Shown: positions 10,048-18,552, numbered from the stretch's first letter. The stretch is 64,000 bases of DNA from [Bacillus] selenitireducens MLS10 (GCF_000093085.1 NC_014219.1:3092384-3156383); one strand, 5' to 3'. A program made the numbers and translations. Notes: a model not told the origin generated them from the letters alone.

Positions 10048-10416
10048 TCATTTATAGATTTCATTGACTTGACTGACGACCCATTCCGGTCCATCTGTTT
10101 TCACAGCTTCCCAGCCGAGCATGCCGTCTGCGTAGTTATGCACCCGCTCAATGCCGTTTTCCTGAAAGAATTTTGCCACTTCATGGCTGCGCCGGCCGCT
10201 CCGGCAAATCAGTACATATTCCTCATCCGGCTTAAACTGATCCACGAGTGATACGATTTCACTCATCGGAATCAGCGGAACACCTGGTATGTGCGCCTCT
10301 TCATATTCCTCAAGCTCACGCACATCAATCAGGATTTCTTTCCGGTCTTCTTTGTCATACAGCCCCTTCACTTCGTCAAAGCTCAGCTGTTTAACATTTT
10401 CTTTGATTTCACTCAT
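10048..10416 (-). CDS. Single-domain rhodanese
   Basis: A 122-residue cytoplasmic rhodanese. The active-site loop ICRSGRRSHEV carries the catalytic Cys followed by Arg residues, and the DVRELEEYEEAHIPG strand typical of rhodaneses is present. ATG 10416 has AAAGGAGG ten nt upstream; another ATG immediately after the ribosome site is too close. It is the second gene of the sulfur cluster, 16 nt after the double-rhodanese lipoprotein gene. Role: transfer of sulfane sulfur to or from the TusA-like protein (inference from context). Confidence 0.92.
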   Translation of the reverse strand: MSEIKENVKQLSFDEVKGLYDKEDRKEILIDVRELEEYEEAHIPGVPLIPMSEIVSLVDQFKPDEEYVLICRSGRRSHEVAKFFQENGIERVHNYADGMLGWEAVKTDGPEWVVSQVNEIYK

Positions 10417-10432
10417 TGTCTGCATGCCTCCT

Positions 10433-11374
10433 TTACGATGATCCTTCAATCTCTGCGTCCGGATCATTGCCGTATTCGGCCCATGATCCTTCGTAAGGCT
10501 TCACATCATCAAATCCGAGCAGTCTGAGCGAGAAATAGGAATGTGCCCCTCTCACGTTTGTCTGGCAATACGGAATGATGGTTTTATCCCGGTCCACGCC
10601 TGCTGCTGCGAACTGCTCTTCAAGCTCCTCTGCGCTCTTGAAGTACGGCACGCCGTCTCCGGAAACAGCTTCGGACCATTCCAGATGAGGGGCCCCCGGA
10701 ATATGCCCGCCGCGCTCAGCACGGACATCTTCCCCGGTATATTCGCCTTCAGAACGCGCATCTAGGAACACCGTGGCTTCGTTGCCGATATTGGCATCCA
10801 CATCTTCTCTTGAAGACTGCAGCTCCGGATTCAGCTGCGCGGTGAAATTCCCACGCTCCGGTTCCGGTGCTTCCGTGGACACGTCTTTGCCATCATTCAG
10901 CCAGGCGGTAAACCCGCCGTTTAAGATGCGGACATCTTCATGACCATACAGCTCAAGGGCATAAAACAGCCGTGATGCCCAAAGGCTGTCTCCGTCATCA
11001 TAAGCAACGACGGTCGTCTCTTCATTTACGCCGATTTCCTGCATCAAAGCCTCAAAGCCTTCCTCAGGCGGAAGAACACCATCGACCGGATTGTCCGGAT
11101 CACTCAGTTGTCCGGGTTCGACTGATACGGCTCCCGGAATATGACCGTCCTCGTAGCCTTCGCGTCTGACATCAACGACGACCACATCACCGTTGTCTTC
11201 CTCCAGCCAGTCCGTGCTCACCAGTAAATCACCGTTTTCATATTCAGAGGCATCCACAACCCCGCCTGCTGTAATATCTTCTGCGGCTTCTTCCACTTCT
11301 TCCACCGACGGATCGTTGTTGCACGCGATCAACAATCCCGATAAGACGACTATAGATGAGAGAATTTTCTTCAT
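10433..11374 (-). CDS. Exported double-rhodanese sulfurtransferase lipoprotein
   Basis: A 313-residue lipoprotein (lipobox LLIAC) with two rhodanese domains, like thiosulfate:cyanide or 3-mercaptopyruvate sulfurtransferases. In the N-terminal domain the catalytic position is Asp (AYDDGDSLWASR), as is usual for the inactive structural repeat. The C-terminal domain has the active loop YCQTNVRGAHS. Being anchored outside the membrane, it probably processes extracellular sulfur compounds before uptake by the YeeE-type transporter encoded downstream. ATG 11374 is chosen because of GGGG at 6-7 nt; an upstream ATG at 11392 lacks a site. First gene of the cluster, behind a good promoter. Confidence 0.92.
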   Translation of the reverse strand: MKKILSSIVVLSGLLIACNNDPSVEEVEEAAEDITAGGVVDASEYENGDLLVSTDWLEEDNGDVVVVDVRREGYEDGHIPGAVSVEPGQLSDPDNPVDGVLPPEEGFEALMQEIGVNEETTVVAYDDGDSLWASRLFYALELYGHEDVRILNGGFTAWLNDGKDVSTEAPEPERGNFTAQLNPELQSSREDVDANIGNEATVFLDARSEGEYTGEDVRAERGGHIPGAPHLEWSEAVSGDGVPYFKSAEELEEQFAAAGVDRDKTIIPYCQTNVRGAHSYFSLRLLGFDDVKPYEGSWAEYGNDPDAEIEGSS

Positions 11375-11414
11375 GATTACCCCTGCTTTCATGTTGTTTT
11401 TTGTGTTGATTCAC

Positions 11415-11443
11415 ACTTTATCATAATCCCGATAAGAATACAA
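11415..11443 (-). promoter_or_regulatory. Promoter of the sulfur cluster
   Basis: Reading on the minus strand: -35 TTGTAT (11443-11438), 17-nt spacer, -10 TAAAGT (11420-11415). One copy of a repeated TCCCGATAA element lies inside the spacer, so this promoter is probably regulated. Confidence 0.6.
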
Positions 11444-11462
11444 TGTTTTTATTCCCGATAAT
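11424..11462. promoter_or_regulatory. Direct repeats in the divergent sulfur promoter region, candidate operator
   Basis: Two near-identical copies, TAATCCCGATAA (11424-11435) and ATTCCCGATAAT (11451-11462), with the shared TCCCGATA cores 26 bp apart. One lies between the -35 and -10 of the leftward promoter; the other lies between the two divergent -35 elements. No regulator gene is adjacent. Confidence 0.5.
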
Positions 11463-11467
11463 TTTAC

Positions 11468-11496
11468 TTGTATTTAAACGATTTTCCTTCTATACT
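11468..11496 (+). promoter_or_regulatory. Promoter of the beta-propeller lipoprotein gene
   Basis: -35 TTGTAT (11468-11473), 17-nt spacer, -10 TATACT (11491-11496). It diverges from the sulfur-cluster promoter with the repeat region between them. Confidence 0.65.
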
Positions 11497-11569
11497 GGGT
11501 GAAGAATCATTCCAAAATAAAACAATGAGTGATGAATGAAAGATTGATCAGGAAAGGGAGTATGCAGAT

Positions 11570-12598
11570 ATGAAACAGTCAATACTGACCGCGGTCTTCA
11601 CAGGCCTCCTGTTGACAACAGGATGCGCGCTCGAGAATGGCGGCAGCGGCAACGACAGTAACTCAAATGAAGAGAATGCAGGAGATGCGGGGGAATTGAC
11701 GAATGTGCAATTTTACGTTCCTTCTGAAGAAGAGGATCTCGTTTCCATTATTGATGTTGTCTCCGGAGAACCCGTCGGCACTGTCGATGTCGGACAGCGA
11801 CCTACACTCGTGACATTCGCGTCCACAATGCGTCAGGCCTTCGTTGCGAATCAGGACAGCAGCACCGTCTCCGTCATTAACACCCAGTCTCTTGAAGAAA
11901 CTGCCGAAATCGAAGTCGGTCCCCGTCCGCACGGGCTGGCACTTACCGACAATAACAGCACCCTGTATGTCGCGACGGTCGGCGATCAGTACCTCGATGT
12001 GATTGACACAGGTGAAGAGGAGATCACGAGTCAGATTGATCTCGGAGACGGCGCTAGAAGCAATTACGTTTATCTTGATAATGACACCCTCTATGTGACC
12101 GATCACGAAAACCACCGGATCTACGTCGTGGATGCGAACAGTGAAGAAGTAACCGACACCATCGAGACCGGTGAGCTGCCCCGGGTCGTCAGGGTCTATG
12201 ACGGCACTGTCTATGTCGCTTCTGCCGAGAGCGGAACACTTGAGATCATCGATACAGATTCCGGAGACTCAACAACCATTGAGACCGGCTTTGGCGCGAC
12301 GGACGTCGTCGTCTCGGAAGACGGTGAGTATGCCATCGTCACATCTGTTGAAGAGAGCCGGGCTGTTAAAGTGGATCTCGAATCCGCTGAAGTGAGCGCG
12401 GAGATCGACGGGCTCGACGGTGCCAAGCACCTCGCCTTCAACCGCGAAGAATCACGTGTCTATATCACCCTCAGTGAAAGCAGTGAAGTCGCCGTCATCG
12501 CCACAGACGATTTCGAAGAAGAGTACCGCATCGATGTGGGGGAAATGCCCCACGGCATAGAAATCAAAGCACTGCCGGGCATTGGCGGAAGCTGCTGA
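11570..12598 (+). CDS. YncE-like beta-propeller lipoprotein with C-terminal GGSC
   Basis: A 342-residue lipoprotein (lipobox TTGC) with a Ser/Asn/Glu-rich linker and then repeated YVTN/YncE-type blades (for example TLYVATVGDQYLDVIDT, TVYVASAESGTLEIIDT and RVYITLSESSEVAVI), forming a probable seven-bladed propeller. The protein ends PGIGGSC, with Cys as the very last residue. A flexible Gly-Gly tail with a near-terminal Cys recalls the SoxY sulfur-carrier arm; this resemblance is only an observation. The gene is divergent from the sulfur cluster and shares its repeat-containing control region, suggesting a linked role outside the cell. The ribosome site is AAAGGGAG. Confidence 0.88.
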   Translation: MKQSILTAVFTGLLLTTGCALENGGSGNDSNSNEENAGDAGELTNVQFYVPSEEEDLVSIIDVVSGEPVGTVDVGQRPTLVTFASTMRQAFVANQDSSTVSVINTQSLEETAEIEVGPRPHGLALTDNNSTLYVATVGDQYLDVIDTGEEEITSQIDLGDGARSNYVYLDNDTLYVTDHENHRIYVVDANSEEVTDTIETGELPRVVRVYDGTVYVASAESGTLEIIDTDSGDSTTIETGFGATDVVVSEDGEYAIVTSVEESRAVKVDLESAEVSAEIDGLDGAKHLAFNREESRVYITLSESSEVAVIATDDFEEEYRIDVGEMPHGIEIKALPGIGGSC

Positions 12599-12610
12599 TG
12601 CCTGAAAGAA

Positions 12611-12652
12611 AAAAAGCTCCGGGGCCCCCAAAAAAGGGTCCCGGAGCTTTTT
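12611..12652. terminator. Bidirectional terminator
   Basis: AGCTCCGGGGCCCC pairs with GGGTCCCGGAGCT around an A-rich loop, with A-run and T-run flanks. It lies between the convergent propeller gene and the broken chemotaxis-like gene. Confidence 0.85.
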
Positions 12653-12664
12653 CGCTGATCGGAA

Positions 12665-13508
12665 TCAGATTTCTTTCGCATACGATTTTAAATCCAGGCT
12701 CATCTCTTCGATTTCACTGATAAACGTCTCGAGTTCACCGGACGAGGCAGCCTGTTCCTTGCCAACGCGGACCACGTTCTCAACAACGCCCTGAATCCGC
12801 TCGATGGACGCCCTCATCTCTTCGAGGGTTTCCTCGATTTTTTCCGTTGAATCGAGCGTATCCTGGGACAGTTTACGGATTTCCTTGGCCACGATGTTAA
12901 ACCCTTTCCCGTGTTCCCCGGCACGTGCCGCTTCAATCGATGCATTGAGTCCAAGGATATTCGTCTGCGAGGCAATTTTTTTGATGAAGGTCAGCACTTC
13001 ATCCGTGTTCTGCACACTCCCCGCCGCTTCCTGCGACTGTTCAAGGAGCTGATCACTGATGCCTGCGAGCCCTTCTGCACCGTCAGAGAGCGAACCCGAC
13101 CTGTTCATGGGCATTCGACAGGGAAGCGGCAATCTGATCAGAAATACGCCGCAGCTCCCGTTCATTGTACTCCTGGATCTGTATGGCAACAGCTCCGATG
13201 ACTTCACCGTCGGCTTCCACCGGTGAGGCAAGTCCTGTAAAAGATACGCCGAAGAATTCCTCCGGGACTTCATCTTTAATAAACCGGTTGTGCTGAATAC
13301 AGTCAGTGAGCGGTTCTTTCGGGTCGATGGCTCTGCCCTGCTTCGCCCCGATGTCGATCTTTGATCCAGGGTAATAATCGAGCCAGCGCGTACGGTCGGT
13401 CACACCAATCCCCATATCCGGAAGCATTTTATCCAGGAGTGGCAACAGGTCCATTTAGGCTTTCAGTTTCGGATGCACATCGTGCACCCCATTTGTTTCA
13501 ATCGTCAA
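12665..13508 (-). pseudogene. YfmS-like soluble chemotaxis signalling protein, broken twice
   Basis: On the minus strand a TTG start at 13508-13506 (AAAGGAG 8 nt upstream) gives MTIETNGVHDVHPKLKA and then TAA at 13457-13455; the frame continues MDLLPLLDKMLPDMGIGV. A second lesion, one extra base in the GGG run at 13097-13095, shifts the frame from HEQVG into SLSDGAEGLAG. The C-terminal part has a chemoreceptor hairpin (NILGLNASIEAARAGE, FNIVAKEIRKLSQ). Repaired, it would be about 281 residues, close to B. subtilis YfmS, a soluble chemoreceptor-like protein. Two independent lesions make a true pseudogene more likely than a read error. Confidence 0.85.
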
Positions 13509-13618
13509 TGGAATCGCTCCTTTTCATTCAATACGCAGTTCTGCGGAACGATTATACCATTTTCACTATCGGTATCATACTAAAGTCTTTTGTGCTTGGC
13601 GTTCCCTATCAAAAATAC

Positions 13619-14509
13619 CTACTTTCGCAGGTACACATACACGCTTCCGAGCACGAAAAGCCCCCCGGCAAACTGTAATGGCGTGATCATCTCACCGAGA
13701 AGGAAAACAGCCAGGATCGAAGCGCCCACCGGTTCACCGAGAATGCTCATGCTCACCGTTGTGGTATTGACATATTTAAGCAGATGGTTATAAATCACAT
13801 GAGCAAGCGTCGGGAAAATCGCCAGGAGGATAAAGATTTGCCATTCGATACTGCTGTAGCCCGTCATCTCCACCTGCAAAACGAGATTGTAGAGAAACAA
13901 TGCCACACCTGCAATCAGAAAAACCGAGAAGCTGTAAATCCAGTGTGAGATCTTCTTCACGGTCGTCTGGCCGATGAGAAGGTAACCGACAATGGCGATG
14001 ACGCTCAAGAATGACAGGACATCACCGATAAAATGATCCGTACTGATCCCGAAATCGCCTGCAGCGATAATCACGATCCCGATAAACGCCACACTGATCG
14101 TCATCACGGTCTTCAGATCCGTCCGTTCTTTATAGATCAGGTAGCCGCCACCAAGGGCGACAAGTGGCTGCAGGGCAAGGATAATCGTCGAAGAGGCGAC
14201 TGTCGTCAGTTTCAACGATCCGAACCAAAGGGCAAAATGAAGGGCAAGGAAGATGCCCGAAACGGTCAGAATCAGGAGATCTTTTCTCGTCAGAAGCAGA
14301 AGATCTTTTCGTTTGATCCAGACTGCCGGCAAAAGCAGAACGCTTGCCAGAAACATGCGGTTCATACTGATCACCGTTGCCGGTGCTTCTGACCATTTTA
14401 CAAAAATCGCCGCAAAGGATATGGCGATGATCGATATGGTTAACAGCAAGCCCGTCTTCGGTTCGTATGCAGGAGGATCCGTCATGATTGACTCATTTTG
14501 TTGCACCAC
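13619..14509 (-). CDS. EamA (DMT) family transporter
   Basis: A 296-residue membrane protein with about ten hydrophobic segments in two halves, the layout of drug/metabolite transporters. The second repeat contains SILGEPVGASILAVFLLGE, a typical EamA signature. The substrate is unknown. The GTG start at 14509 follows the TGA of the upstream dehydrogenase without a gap and has AGGGG 7 nt upstream inside that gene, which suggests translational coupling; an internal ATG at 14485 lacks a ribosome site. Last gene of a three-gene minus-strand run. Confidence 0.88.
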   Translation of the reverse strand: MVQQNESIMTDPPAYEPKTGLLLTISIIAISFAAIFVKWSEAPATVISMNRMFLASVLLLPAVWIKRKDLLLLTRKDLLILTVSGIFLALHFALWFGSLKLTTVASSTIILALQPLVALGGGYLIYKERTDLKTVMTISVAFIGIVIIAAGDFGISTDHFIGDVLSFLSVIAIVGYLLIGQTTVKKISHWIYSFSVFLIAGVALFLYNLVLQVEMTGYSSIEWQIFILLAIFPTLAHVIYNHLLKYVNTTTVSMSILGEPVGASILAVFLLGEMITPLQFAGGLFVLGSVYVYLRK

Positions 14510-15466
14510 TCAGTATCCCCTGGCCGGATCGGCTTCATTTGTCAGCGGCGTACCTTCCTTCAGTTTGGTTACTGTATCAAGAAAACAGTCCAGCCCTTCT
14601 TCTGCTGTTGTAATGGCGGAGATATGCGGCGTGATGTGAACGGCAGGGTGCTCCCAGAACGGATGACTCTTTGGGAGCGGTTCTTCACTGAAGACGTCCA
14701 AAACCGCTTCTCTCAGCTGGCCTCGCTCAAGTGCCTGGAGTAAATCCTCATCCACAACGGATTCCCCGCGGCCAACGTTGATAAACAGGCTGTCAAAAGC
14801 GGCCTCAAAAAAGCAGCCGTCAAAATAGCCTTTCGTCTCTTCCGTTAGCGGCATCGTATTGACGATCAGATCTGCCGCTGCGAGACGGTTGGTCAGAGCG
14901 GTACTTGCTTTATCCGGAAAAATGACCTCATCAAAAGACGGCTTTTCTTCGCCGCTCCTTGACACACCCGTCACGTGAACACCCAAACCGGCAAGCGTCC
15001 TTGCAAGAACCGACCCGATCTCCCCCGTTCCGAAGATCAGGGCCCGTTTCGTGTTGAGCGGTTCCGGAGGAAGAAAGGTCCACTCCTTTTTCTTCTGTAG
15101 CGCTTCGAAATCCCGGTGCTTTTGCGTATGTACGAGCAGATAGCTGAGCACATACTCACTGATCTTCTCACCAAAAGTCGTAACGGTCCGAGTCAGAAAC
15201 ACCCCGTCAGGCCAGCTGATGTCCTTCATCAGTTTATCCACGCCCGCTCCAAGAGAATGGACCCACTGAAAGGCGGACAGATCCACATGTGCCGGTCGGG
15301 TGAACGCCACAAACGCATCTGCACGGGCCACGTCTTCCTCCGTGACCGATTCCGGATCCCGGTAGATCATGGTGAATTCGGTAAGTGCCCCGCGCTTTTC
15401 AATCATCTCTTTCATATGTGTGTGGAGCGGTGATGCAACAAGAATTGTCTGGATATCCATGAACAT
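14510..15466 (-). CDS. D-2-hydroxyacid dehydrogenase family protein
   Basis: A 318-residue NAD(P)-dependent oxidoreductase of the D-isomer 2-hydroxyacid dehydrogenase family. It has a Rossmann motif (LIFGTGEIGSVLARTL), the substrate-binding Arg in NVGRGESVVDEDLL, an acid in DVFSEEPLP and the catalytic His in HITPHISA. Lower similarity in the N-terminal half prevents naming the substrate; glyoxylate/hydroxypyruvate reductase-like activity is possible. ATG 15466 has AAGGAA close upstream. It starts 13 nt after the AarF-like gene and abuts the EamA gene. Confidence 0.9.
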   Translation of the reverse strand: MFMDIQTILVASPLHTHMKEMIEKRGALTEFTMIYRDPESVTEEDVARADAFVAFTRPAHVDLSAFQWVHSLGAGVDKLMKDISWPDGVFLTRTVTTFGEKISEYVLSYLLVHTQKHRDFEALQKKKEWTFLPPEPLNTKRALIFGTGEIGSVLARTLAGLGVHVTGVSRSGEEKPSFDEVIFPDKASTALTNRLAAADLIVNTMPLTEETKGYFDGCFFEAAFDSLFINVGRGESVVDEDLLQALERGQLREAVLDVFSEEPLPKSHPFWEHPAVHITPHISAITTAEEGLDCFLDTVTKLKEGTPLTNEADPARGY

Positions 15467-15479
15467 TCTCTTCCTTTCA

Positions 15480-17153
15480 TCAAGACTGTCGCCTTGTTTT
15501 TAAGATCGAGTAAATCAGCCAGAGAAACAGCAGTAAAAAGACGATAAAGACGACTTCAAAAAACGGGAGTGTCAAAATCGATTCATTCATTGTGCCCCCG
15601 ACGGTCACCCCAATGATCAGGGCAGAAAACACGAGGCTCACGGCAACGAGAAGCAGGCTCAGCGTAATCTGATTGCCGACGCGACTGAAGTGTTCCGTGG
15701 CCCGTGACACATCCGGTGAACGGACCTCGACATGGACGCGCCCCTTTTCGGTCACCGCGGCCCCCCGTCGAATCATGTGCGGCAGTTCCTTCAAGAGTTC
15801 TCCGTATTCGAGCGTTTGGGTCATCATCCTGTCCATCACAGCTTTTGGTCCGAGGTACTCACTCAAGAGCTCTTCACCAAGCGGTTCCACCACTTCCATG
15901 ATGCTCAGTTCAGGGTCGAGTTTAACCGCGATCCCTTCGATCGTCATGAGAGACTTCCCAATCAAAAGAAAATCCTGCGGCACTTCAATGCCGTGCTTCG
16001 AAATGATCCTCAGGACATCACTGACCACTTCCCCGAGCCCGATATCATTCAGGTGTACGGTTAAATACAGATCCTGAAACTCATCGAGTTCACGCTTTAA
16101 CAGCGTCAGATCGATATCCGCCGGCACCCGCCCGACACGGGCCACCGCTTTAACCAGCTCATTGGTGTTCTGTCTTAACAGCGCCATTACCATCATCGCC
16201 GTTTCATTTCGCATCTCCCGGTTCAGCCGGCCAACCATGCCAAAGTCAATCAGTGCAATCCGTCCGTCCTCCATGAGAAGCAGATTCCCGGGGTGCGGAT
16301 CCGCATGATAAAAACCGTGAACATAAATCTGTCTCGTGATTGTCTGGACGAGCTGTTCGGCGAGGGCCTCCTTCTCGGGAATGTGCCCTTCCTCTTCAAT
16401 GACGGCATTCAGCTTCTTCCCCCTGATCCGTTCCATCGTCAGAATCTGACGGGTTGAGTGGGACGAGTAAACGTCAGGAATCTTCAGGAAGGCCGTCTGT
16501 TTGTGCTGTTTTTGCATCCGCTCGGTGTTCCTCGCTTCAATGCTGTAGTCCACTTCTCTGCGAAGACTCTTCGCGAGCTCTTCAATATAATCCGAAATTT
16601 TATAACGCTCCGCCCACTCAAGCCGCTTTTCGGCAATGGCGGCCATCTCAAAGAGAATATCGAGATCGATCTCGATTTGCTGACGGATGCCCGGACGCTG
16701 CACCTTCACAGCAACCTCCTCTCCGGAGTGAAGAACAGCGCCATGCACCTGACCGATGGACGCCGTCGCCATGGGCACTTCATCGAACGAGCGGAACAGC
16801 GTATCGAGGGGCGCCTCAAGTTCAGCTTCAATCAGGGCCTTCACGTCCTCAAAGGGAACGGCTTTTACGTTGTCCTGCAGCTTCTCAAGCTCTTTTAACA
16901 GAGGCTTCGGAAGACTGTTCGTGCGTGTGCTCGCAATTTGCCCAAGCTTGATGAACGTTGCCCCAAGGTCTTCAAGCAAAAACCGGGCACGTTCTTCAAG
17001 GGATCGGTTGGATTGTTTTTCGAGCACGCGCCATTTCCTCGGTGCCGACACCTGTTCAAGGAGTCCGAGTTTATGCATCAGAAAACCGAACCCGTTCCTG
17101 GTGAAGGCCATGACGATTTCATGAAAGCGCTGGACATGCTTCAACCGTTTCAT
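15480..17153 (-). CDS. ABC1/AarF/UbiB family atypical kinase
   Basis: A 557-residue member of the UbiB/AarF/ADCK family. The family-specific KxGQ motif (FIKLGQIASTR), the Ala-rich nucleotide loop (ATASIGQVH), HADPHPGNLL and DFGMVG are all present, and two C-terminal transmembrane helices anchor it. Family members act as unusual ATPases or kinases in isoprenoid-quinone and lipid metabolism; the role in bacilli is poorly known. ATG 17153 (MKRLKHV) has GGGTGA upstream at good spacing, better than TTG 17159. First gene of the run with the dehydrogenase and EamA genes. Confidence 0.92.
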   Translation of the reverse strand: MKRLKHVQRFHEIVMAFTRNGFGFLMHKLGLLEQVSAPRKWRVLEKQSNRSLEERARFLLEDLGATFIKLGQIASTRTNSLPKPLLKELEKLQDNVKAVPFEDVKALIEAELEAPLDTLFRSFDEVPMATASIGQVHGAVLHSGEEVAVKVQRPGIRQQIEIDLDILFEMAAIAEKRLEWAERYKISDYIEELAKSLRREVDYSIEARNTERMQKQHKQTAFLKIPDVYSSHSTRQILTMERIRGKKLNAVIEEEGHIPEKEALAEQLVQTITRQIYVHGFYHADPHPGNLLLMEDGRIALIDFGMVGRLNREMRNETAMMVMALLRQNTNELVKAVARVGRVPADIDLTLLKRELDEFQDLYLTVHLNDIGLGEVVSDVLRIISKHGIEVPQDFLLIGKSLMTIEGIAVKLDPELSIMEVVEPLGEELLSEYLGPKAVMDRMMTQTLEYGELLKELPHMIRRGAAVTEKGRVHVEVRSPDVSRATEHFSRVGNQITLSLLLVAVSLVFSALIIGVTVGGTMNESILTLPFFEVVFIVFLLLFLWLIYSILKTRRQS

Positions 17154-17250
17154 AATCAATCACCCCGCTTTCTTCATTAGTTTGGTTATGTACCTGAACC
17201 CTCCCAATCTGGCCGGACGGGTACTTACTCACAGGAAGGAGGTGGCTGAG

Positions 17251-17421
17251 ATGGATATGCTTCTGCCCTTCATCAGTGAAATCGGGTTCCCTGCGGCGAT
17301 TACCTTTTATCTATTGTATCGCATTGAAGGCAAACTCGACACACTGAATGAATCAATCAGACAAATCCGGACCGAGCCCCCGCGGATCCCCGTCAGACTT
17401 CGTGACACCAGTGTTACCTGA
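17251..17421 (+). CDS. YvrJ family small membrane protein
   Basis: A 56-residue protein starting MDMLLPFISEIGFPAAITFY, matching the YvrJ family of small Bacillus proteins with one N-terminal hydrophobic helix and a short charged tail (YRIEGKLDTLNESIRQI). The start is ATG 17251, seven nt after a near-perfect AAGGAGGT ribosome site; an upstream in-frame start at 17182 has none. Function unknown. It is divergent from the AarF-like gene and ends at a strong terminator. Confidence 0.85.
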   Translation: MDMLLPFISEIGFPAAITFYLLYRIEGKLDTLNESIRQIRTEPPRIPVRLRDTSVT

Positions 17422-17431
17422 CGGAAAAGAG

Positions 17432-17460
17432 AGAGCCCCTCATGCGATGAGGGGCTCTTT
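17432..17460. terminator. Bidirectional terminator after the yvrJ-like gene
   Basis: Twelve-base-pair stem AGAGCCCCTCAT/ATGAGGGGCTCT with a GCG loop, followed by T. It is shared with the convergent gene at 17476. Confidence 0.85.
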
Positions 17461-17475
17461 GTCTCGCGGCGCGGG

Positions 17476-17826
17476 TTACAGTGACATCGCTTCATCCAGA
17501 TAAGCGTTCGCATCAGCCAGTGCATCGAGTGCCTTATTCAGATCCTCTTCTGCAACGTGACACTCAATCACATAGTTCAGGTCCGGCACAGTCTCTCCGG
17601 CTGTTTCCCCTTCCAGTCTTTCTTTGAGTGAAGTTCCTTCTTCGTTTGGAGCCGGTTGCACATTGATGCCGGAGATATTGAGGGCATTCACCGGAAAAAA
17701 CAGCAACCCTGATCCGGCTTCAGGGATGCGGTCCACGAGTACCGATTCCGTCGCAAAGGCTTTCAGACTCGTCGCCGCATTTTCTGCATCGTTTTCTGTT
17801 TTGAAATACGCCTGCAGTTTCTTCAT
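17476..17826 (-). CDS. Hypothetical protein, 116 aa
   Basis: A small acidic cytoplasmic protein beginning MKKLQAYFKTENDAENAATS. ATG 17826 is preceded by GGAGG at 10 nt, so the longer frame from 17889 is not used. The alternating beta-alpha pattern at both ends (LQAYFKTENDAENAATSLKAF and LNYVIECHVAEEDLNKALDAL) resembles a duplicated ferredoxin-like or ACT-like fold, but I do not recognise the family. It stands alone between two terminators or control regions. Confidence 0.7.
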   Translation of the reverse strand: MKKLQAYFKTENDAENAATSLKAFATESVLVDRIPEAGSGLLFFPVNALNISGINVQPAPNEEGTSLKERLEGETAGETVPDLNYVIECHVAEEDLNKALDALADANAYLDEAMSL

Positions 17827-17908
17827 TGGAGAAACGCCTCCTCTGTTCATTAGGGTTATTTTTCCCATTCCCTCAGATTCAGACGCCAAAACAACCCCTC
17901 ACCGTATA

Positions 17909-18409
17909 TCACGGGCGCGTCAGTCTCCGGACAATCGCCTCATGCTGCGGATAGATCGCCAACAGATCCTTACGGTCAAACAAAGTGAAATCGGAAAACT
18001 CAAACCCCGGCGCCACCATACAGCTGACAAGAGCGAAATCCGATTCCGGATGACCCTCATCCGGCGTTGCGCCAAAGATGATCCCTGCCGGCACAAGGAG
18101 CTGCGGCTGTTCTCCCTGATCAAGGTTCAATCCGAGCCTGGCCGTTTCATAGCGGCCCTTCGGATCAATCATATGGACTGTCAAAGGCGCCCCGGCGTGA
18201 TAGTACCAGATTTCATCTGCCGTTAATTTATGAAACCTCGAAACATCATTTCTCCCGAGAAGGAAATAAATGCTTGTATACGCGGCTCTTGTTTCCCCGC
18301 CTCTCCCCCGGACATCAAGTCCGCTTTTATATACCGGTTTGTAATACCCGCCTTCCGGGTGTTTCTCCATCTTGAATGCGTTAATCCATGCGTTCGCTGT
18401 CTGCTTCAC
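17909..18409 (-). CDS. Cupin domain protein (DUF985 / Cupin_5 family)
   Basis: A 166-residue single-domain cupin. Family landmarks are HPEGGYYKPVYKS, RAAYTSIYFLL, FHKLTADEIWYYHAG and VPAGIIFGA, followed by SCMVAPGFEFSDFTL. The His and Glu residues in FHKLTADEIWYYH could bind a metal. Function is not established for this family, which often sits near sugar or stress genes. Start GTG 18409 has GGAG upstream; the ATG at residue 14 is an alternative. Divergent from the monooxygenase gene at 18553. Confidence 0.85.
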   Translation of the reverse strand: MKQTANAWINAFKMEKHPEGGYYKPVYKSGLDVRGRGGETRAAYTSIYFLLGRNDVSRFHKLTADEIWYYHAGAPLTVHMIDPKGRYETARLGLNLDQGEQPQLLVPAGIIFGATPDEGHPESDFALVSCMVAPGFEFSDFTLFDRKDLLAIYPQHEAIVRRLTRP

Positions 18410-18552
18410 TGACCGTCACTCCAATTCCTGATTCTGTTATTACAGTCTACCCAACCCAAAGGATAAGTTCAAGTTGTTGTATGTATACGGATATATCTTA
18501 TATCGTTGTGATAGTCAAACTATTATCTGTTAAAACATTGGAGGCGTCACCT

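Noticed and set aside
12593-12601. TGA after the final Cys of the propeller gene as a further selenocysteine (Cys-Sec end)
   Set aside because: Reading through leads at once into a terminator hairpin with no family-like sequence, so it is a normal stop.
13083-13454. Short minus-strand frame as an independent 123-residue gene
   Set aside because: It is the N-terminal part of the broken YfmS-like gene; its downstream partner continues the same domain in another frame.
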